Part shown: in pieces, positions 59,170 to 64,000 of the stretch
Layout: every line of letters starts with the position of its first letter
Position numbering within the stretch: the first letter of the stretch is position 1
From: Brachynemurus nebulosus
Lineage: Eukaryota > Arthropoda > Insecta > Neuroptera > Myrmeleontidae
Assembly: GCA_035578155.1 (NCBI GenBank)
Contig: JAPWDM010000003.1
Span: 66,890,142 to 66,954,141, forward strand
Length of the DNA: 64,000 nucleotides
Reading direction: 5' to 3'
Notes under the pieces: generated by a model
Databases searched by the model: none
Seen by the model: the letters and a program-made list of their open reading frames with translations, nothing else
What the model was told of the DNA's origin: nothing
Translations under genes and position numbers: made by a program

Positions 59170-60239
59170 TTAAGAGGGTATTCTAGTCTAGAAATTCGAA
59201 AATAGTATATTGTACAATAAGCTTTTCCTACGTATTTTACACTATACTTTTTCTACGAGCACATTTTTTCTCGTAAAATTTAACATAAATAATTAAAATA
59301 AAATTTAAATAAGTAGTAAAAATTTTTTAAATTTATAATGTCAGTGGTAAGATGTTCAAATTTTTGCAAATGCATACTTTAAAACTATGGAAACAATAAT
59401 AAATAATCAACTTACATAATTATGTATATTTTTAGTATTAATTATATAGATTATATGTTAAATCAAAGACAGAGCCCACTTTTTTATTATATTAAGCCGT
59501 GGGAAATTATTTCCCACGGCTATCTCCGCATTGTGCGGGCAATTGTTAATTTTTACATATAGTTAGCCGTGCGCAAAATGTTACTTTTAATAGTAGGAGT
59601 AGAAAAAAATTGATTTTTTTCATATTTTCAAAGTTCAGACCTTTAAGAATAAGCTTCTAAAAGGATTTACGGAAATTCGAATTATTTTCGGAGTTTTGAT
59701 TACTTTTTCCCTGTGTACTGTGTATCTTTTTCAGTGTTAAATTCAAATTTTTAATAGGTATAAATTATACTCGAAACTACTTTTTTTTGATACGGTTGAC
59801 ATGATATCTCAAATTCTAATGCACCGATTTACTTGAAATTTGGTAAAGACTTTCTTAATACTATCAAAATTGGCCCGACGTAGGGTTTTTGAAAATTTTT
59901 TTTTTGCTAACTTTAAAAAATTTCCAAAGTTGAAAACAGGGGGCGAAAAAATGAATCATATTTCAAATGTACGCCATTTTGTGAAAAAATTTATTATTTC
60001 AAATCGGTTATGTCCGGCTAATTCTACATCCTTGTTTATTAAGAATTAACTAAAATTTTATGTTTCAGGTCACCAGGAGGGTTGGAATTACGTCAACCAG
60101 GAGATACCTTTATACATTTTTATACTTTTCAAATATCAATAAAAAAAACTAGTAAAAAAATGGATACTAAAATTTTTTTTTTTATTACCACCGTAAAATT
60201 ACCTTAAAATTGAGCCTCTAGATTAGAATACCCCCTTAA
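59170..60239. mobile_element. TTAA-flanked element with GGGGGTATTCTAG ends, copy 2
   Basis: TTAAGAGGGTATTCTAGTCT at the left and AGAATACCCCCTTAA at the right. The interior from about 59602 matches copy 1 at 33257-33947. An unrelated segment at about 59203-59601 explains its greater length. The 69-codon frame is not coding. Confidence 0.8.
59203..59601. mobile_element. Nested insertion with perfect palindrome (family R), copy 2
   Basis: Starts TAGTATATTGTACAATAAG, like the insertion at 19.35 kb. Contains a perfect 13-bp palindrome with single T loop at 59495-59521 (AGCCGTGGGAAAT) and a GTGCGGGCAATTG motif shared with the first copy. Boundaries come from comparison with the uninterrupted copy at 33.3 kb. 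Confidence 0.6.
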
Positions 60240-62310
60240 TGTTGGATCCCAATTTCCGTATTGAAGTTAAATTTTGAAAACCCCAATAAAAATTACAAGA
60301 GAATTTTTGTACCCTACCACCAATATTCAAAGTAAATTCCTGTTACCAAAGTAAAACAAGCCGTTTAAAAAAAAATTCCAAATGTGTATTGGACACACAT
60401 TAAATCAGGATTTCGTAGCCAGCTTTCACAACTTTTGGGATAAAATATAAAAAATTTAATTGTTTTTGTTACGGTTTAAATAAATATATATTCAAACAAT
60501 GTTTCTTACGCATATGTATGTTACTAAATTGTTACTTTGACATCTCTTAAAATTAACATTTTTTAACAAATGTGTTAGTCTGCCCCACGGTTGAGAAGTT
60601 ACATAGAGAGAAGGACAAATTTAACGCCACTTTGTAGTCTAGTATTTCGAAAACGAAACTCAAAAATGAAAAATAATAAAAAACAATTCCATTTTGAGAG
60701 CTCCTTTTAAAAATGAGAGTAACTTTCATCCTCACTTTTCAAATTTTGCTCAAAAAAATTGCGGAATAGTTATTTGTGTATTAAGAGCGCAAAATGGTCG
60801 TTTGCCGCTCGAATAATCGACGTTAATATTTACTTTAATATTAAAATTTTTGCAGCTTCAAAAATATCTGGAAGTGTACTTGAGAAATCACTGTCACTAT
60901 TACATATTTCCATCAAATATGTACATCTTTTTTTAAATTTTTTATTCTTATTATTTATTAATTATAGTTATTTATTATTCTTAATTAATATCTTGCAGTT
61001 ATTTTGAAATTTATAAAAATTAATATTTCACTTGATCACGATAAACATAATAATTTTAGAATCTGTTTATTTATTTGTTACCATCGAAAATATAAACAAC
61101 GCTTACCCGATTTGTAATTAAATATACGTTGAGCGAGCGACAAAGTATTACTTTTCCGCTTTAAAGCACAAACTAGAAATTTGTTTCTCGGCAACGACGT
61201 AATTCCAACCCTCCTGGTGACCTGAAACGTCTTCGGCAAATACCCATTTTGTGCTCTCTTCACAGAGCGCAAAAGCCTACTTTCCACTAAGATTGTAGAA
61301 AAAAACTTTTTGTGGTGTTTATTAACTGAAGCATATAATTATAAGAACCCATAAAATTTGATCGCCGTAAGTCCAAAGGTGTGAAAATTATAAAGTTTCT
61401 AAAATTTTCACTATAGGTACGGAATCCTAAAAATTAATAGATTTAAAATGAAGTAATAATCAGAAATAATGTCTATCTCGGCATTTTGTTCTGCAAAATT
61501 GTGATCAATTTGTCCTCAATATTGGTATAAACATAATAATTATTTATTGTTGCATTATTTATCAGTCAGTATTAAGTAAATCTTATATTTTTTATTACAA
61601 TTCATTTCAAAAGAGATTGTCGCCCGGCATGATTGGTACAATAGGTACGAACGACCCCATTTCAACATGGATGATACCATAATGGTACACTAATTTCTCT
61701 TTTTCAAAAAAAAAAATCAATTATTTTATACAAATTAAAATTGAAGAGACCAATTTCACGCATATTTAATATTTTAAAAATCGTTTAAATAAAATTGTAT
61801 TGTGTTGTATATTTTTTGACGAAAAAAAATTCATAAATTATTTATAACCGTCAAAATTTTGTAGCGTAAATTGGAATGGACGTCTCGTCTTGTGGTATAA
61901 GTATAACTCACAATATAGAGAAGATATCTGCGTATTGTGAATTCGTTTAATAAAGTTAACCACACAATCGTTATGAAGAACTCATACGATAATGACTTTT
62001 GTGCCGATGTGGTTGCCATATTGTTGCGCAATTACCTTTATCGAACGAACGACATATAAAAATTATACATAAATATGTAATAAATTAATGTATTCTTTTG
62101 AATTTTAAAATGACAGTCGTAAAAAAAAATTACAAAAATATTTAATTTTTTTTTTTTGGTTTGACGGTCTTTAAATTTTTTATCGTTTCTACGTAACAAT
62201 AAAAAATAAAATTTCAAAATCATTACATACACCTGGAATTCATGAGAAAAGATTACATGCACTGGATATAATACATATATGCGTGGTGATGATTAGTGAT
62301 CTTTATCTCA
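60240..62310. other. No gene recognised
   Basis: AT-rich. 61196-61228 is an exact reverse complement of 60062-60094 (33 bp, includes CACCAGGAGGGTTGGAATTA). Frames of 60-82 codons are featureless. Confidence 0.5.
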
Positions 62311-62773
62311 TATACCATGTGAGTTTTTTGAGAGTTGCCATTTCTATTACAACCAAATTTTTATAATAGAAATGGTACTAGAAAAAATTCTTTTCTTGGA
62401 TGTAATGGAAATGTAGCCAAGAAAAACACTATCGGTTGAAGTAGCCTCAAGTACATATGCATATTTTTACCGCCTAACTGATAAATTAAAGAAAAATTAA
62501 AAAATTTAACTTGGGTAAAATTTTTTTTTTTTGCTCATTTATGTTGTTAATAAATGCATTAGATCAGTTTTATCGAAAAATTAATATATAGTCCCATTTA
62601 AAAATCTATAAGTTTGTATCATAGCTCGAAAATTATAAGAGCTATAAAGCTCCTGACTATAGCAATGGGTTGCCCCCGTCGATATCTACAACTCTTATTT
62701 GAACAATTTTTCGATTACATAAACGGTTTGACTGTAATAAAAATGGCAACTCTCAAAAAACTCACACAGTATA
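62311..62773. mobile_element. MITE with GTGTGAGTTTTTCGAGAG ends, copy 2
   Basis: Opposite orientation to the 57089-57549 copy and nearly full-length identical in layout. Here the inverted repeat extends a few bases further (ATCTCATATAC on each side). The 75-codon frame starting at 62614 lies mostly inside the MITE and is rejected. Confidence 0.85.
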
Positions 62774-63065
62774 TGAGATTCAAAGACAAAGAACATGATT
62801 CATATTATGAACGTATTCCAACAATAAAATTTTCAAAATAATACTACGTTTTGCTTTGTAGACTTTTGTCTAATTACAGACACCACCCACATCATTAGGG
62901 TTCCGTACAAGAATGACGGGAACTCCTTATAATCTCACGGAATCTGTGCTTTTTGAGCGTGTCAAAATTCGCATTTAAAATTTCATTAATTCGACAATGT
63001 CGCCCGCAGAAATTTTTTTTATGAGTAAATTTATTTTATCTACAAGATTTATCAACATAGAACAA

Positions 63066-63560
63066 TATGTTATACACCAAGGTGAGACTAAAGTGTGAGT
63101 TTTAATCCGGAGTGTGAAGTTTATTGCCCGAGGGCCTGTAAAGGCTCGAGGGCAACAAATCACACGAGGGATGAAAAAAAAGCACTTTGGTCCCTGGTGT
63201 ATATACTATTTTTTGCAATTCCGGATAATTTAAAAGTATAAAAATTAAAAAAAAATTACTTAAGTGTTATTCAAATTGTATGTAACAATATTCCATTGGT
63301 ACAATATAACTGTTTGTCTTTATCTACAAGTTTGAATTTGTTTATTATTTTCAGTTACCTAGCAACACCATTTAATTCAAGTTAAATTTTTGTAAATTGT
63401 GCTTGCTGATTAGTTTAAAAGCGGGAGAAAAATAATTTTTTAGCCCCTTGGGACTAAAAGTGAATTTTTTATTATTAGTCCCTTGGGACTAGAAGTGACA
63501 TTTTACTCCCTCTTAAGAGAGACTAAATCATGTCTTTTAGTCCCGGAATTGAAAAAATAT
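63066..63560 (+). mobile_element. Interspersed repeat Q, copy 2 (uninterrupted)
   Basis: Same ends as 19122-20106 and lacking the nested insertion, so it gives the empty site. Its hairpin region reads TTGCCCGAGGGCCTGTAA then AGGCTCGAGGGCAA, an imperfect version of the perfect stem in copy 1. A short internal duplication (TCCCTTGGGACTARAAGTGA) lies near 63440-63495. Confidence 0.75.
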
Positions 63561-64000
63561 ATTTTTGAATATGTACCACAATATATTGCTTAAAAAAAAA
63601 TCAGCCAAGAAGGAGTCGGGCTCATTCGAAAGTAATCCTACTGACACATATAGCCATAAAATCTCGGGCTAATAGCTAAATTTTTCACAAGGAAATTCAC
63701 TAAAAAGAAAGAGTTGTATCCCCCCGCTAACATCTGTTACATTTTTTCCGTATCTGACAATGACCACGAGTACTTAAATCCATCGGATCCAATCCAATAA
63801 ACTACAAAAGGTCAAAATACTTATGGGGAAAAAAACTTGCGATATCTTAAAAAATTTCTTTTCCTTGTTGAAATAGATCACCACCACCACGGTCTGTCCG
63901 TCTGTCTATGAGTATGTGTGTGCATTCAAATAATTATATGATAGAATTTAGTGTTGAACTGTTGTTATAATATTGTATAAAGAAGTGTTGTGAAACGAAA
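63561..64000. other. No gene; GTCTGTCCGTCTGTCT tract near the end
   Basis: The segment from 63600 contains a GGTCTGTCCGTCTGTCTATG run at about 63891, like the starts of several repeats in the window. A repeat may begin here and continue outside. Confidence 0.4.

Overview
This is a eukaryotic, strongly A+T-rich window with no convincing intact protein-coding gene. It most likely comes from an insect or other arthropod, and probably represents a long intron or intergenic tract. The evidence is the density of arthropod-style transposable-element (TE) remnants, the absence of long open frames (the longest, 173 codons, crosses the end of a TE), and one CpG-rich segment near 1.4-1.7 kb with GAGA repeats and repeated TCAGTT initiator motifs. 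The species cannot be fixed from the sequence alone.

The window is a mosaic of short non-autonomous and decayed TEs, many with ends readable to the base. Helitrons (5' TC, 3' CTAGT, A/T insertion sites) lie near 3.05, 6.3, 8.8, 10.2, 14.8, 36.3 and 55.0 kb. hAT-type elements lie at 5.5 and 31.6 kb (both with perfect 8-bp target duplications), and less certainly at 6.7, 20.5 and 22.5 kb. TTAA-flanked elements lie at 33.3, 43.1, 56.3 and 59.2 kb. TA-flanked elements lie at 31.9 (nested), 34.7, 40.4, 57.1 and 62.3 kb. A PIF/Harbinger element at 37.35-38.43 kb has a TAA duplication, a recognisable broken transposase and a probable small intron. Long inverted-repeat elements lie at 26.7, 28.7 and 44.4 kb.

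tRNA-derived sequence occurs in three settings. A tRNA-like core flanked by inverted repeats is present at 17.7, 47.7 and 53.5 kb, and is inverted relative to its flank in one copy. A class-II-tRNA-like SINE lies at 18.0-18.3 kb. A palindromic element at 44.4-45.2 kb carries a tRNA-like Pol III promoter in each arm, pointing inward.

Nesting is extensive: a TA element inside a hAT element, a Helitron inside a TIR element, two MITEs inside a TTAA element, and a palindrome-bearing insert inside two unrelated repeats. Paralogous copies supply the empty sites. Long (TA)n tracts sit at the same point inside two copies of one repeat family. Tandem arrays of about 147, 160 and 369 bp are also present.

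The only protein-coding traces I credit are the Harbinger remnant, a frameshifted probable transposase tail at 40.5-40.9 kb, and an unidentified 71-codon ATG-less open frame at 43.75-43.96 kb (minus strand). No rRNA, CRISPR array, bacterial operon or viral gene was seen.
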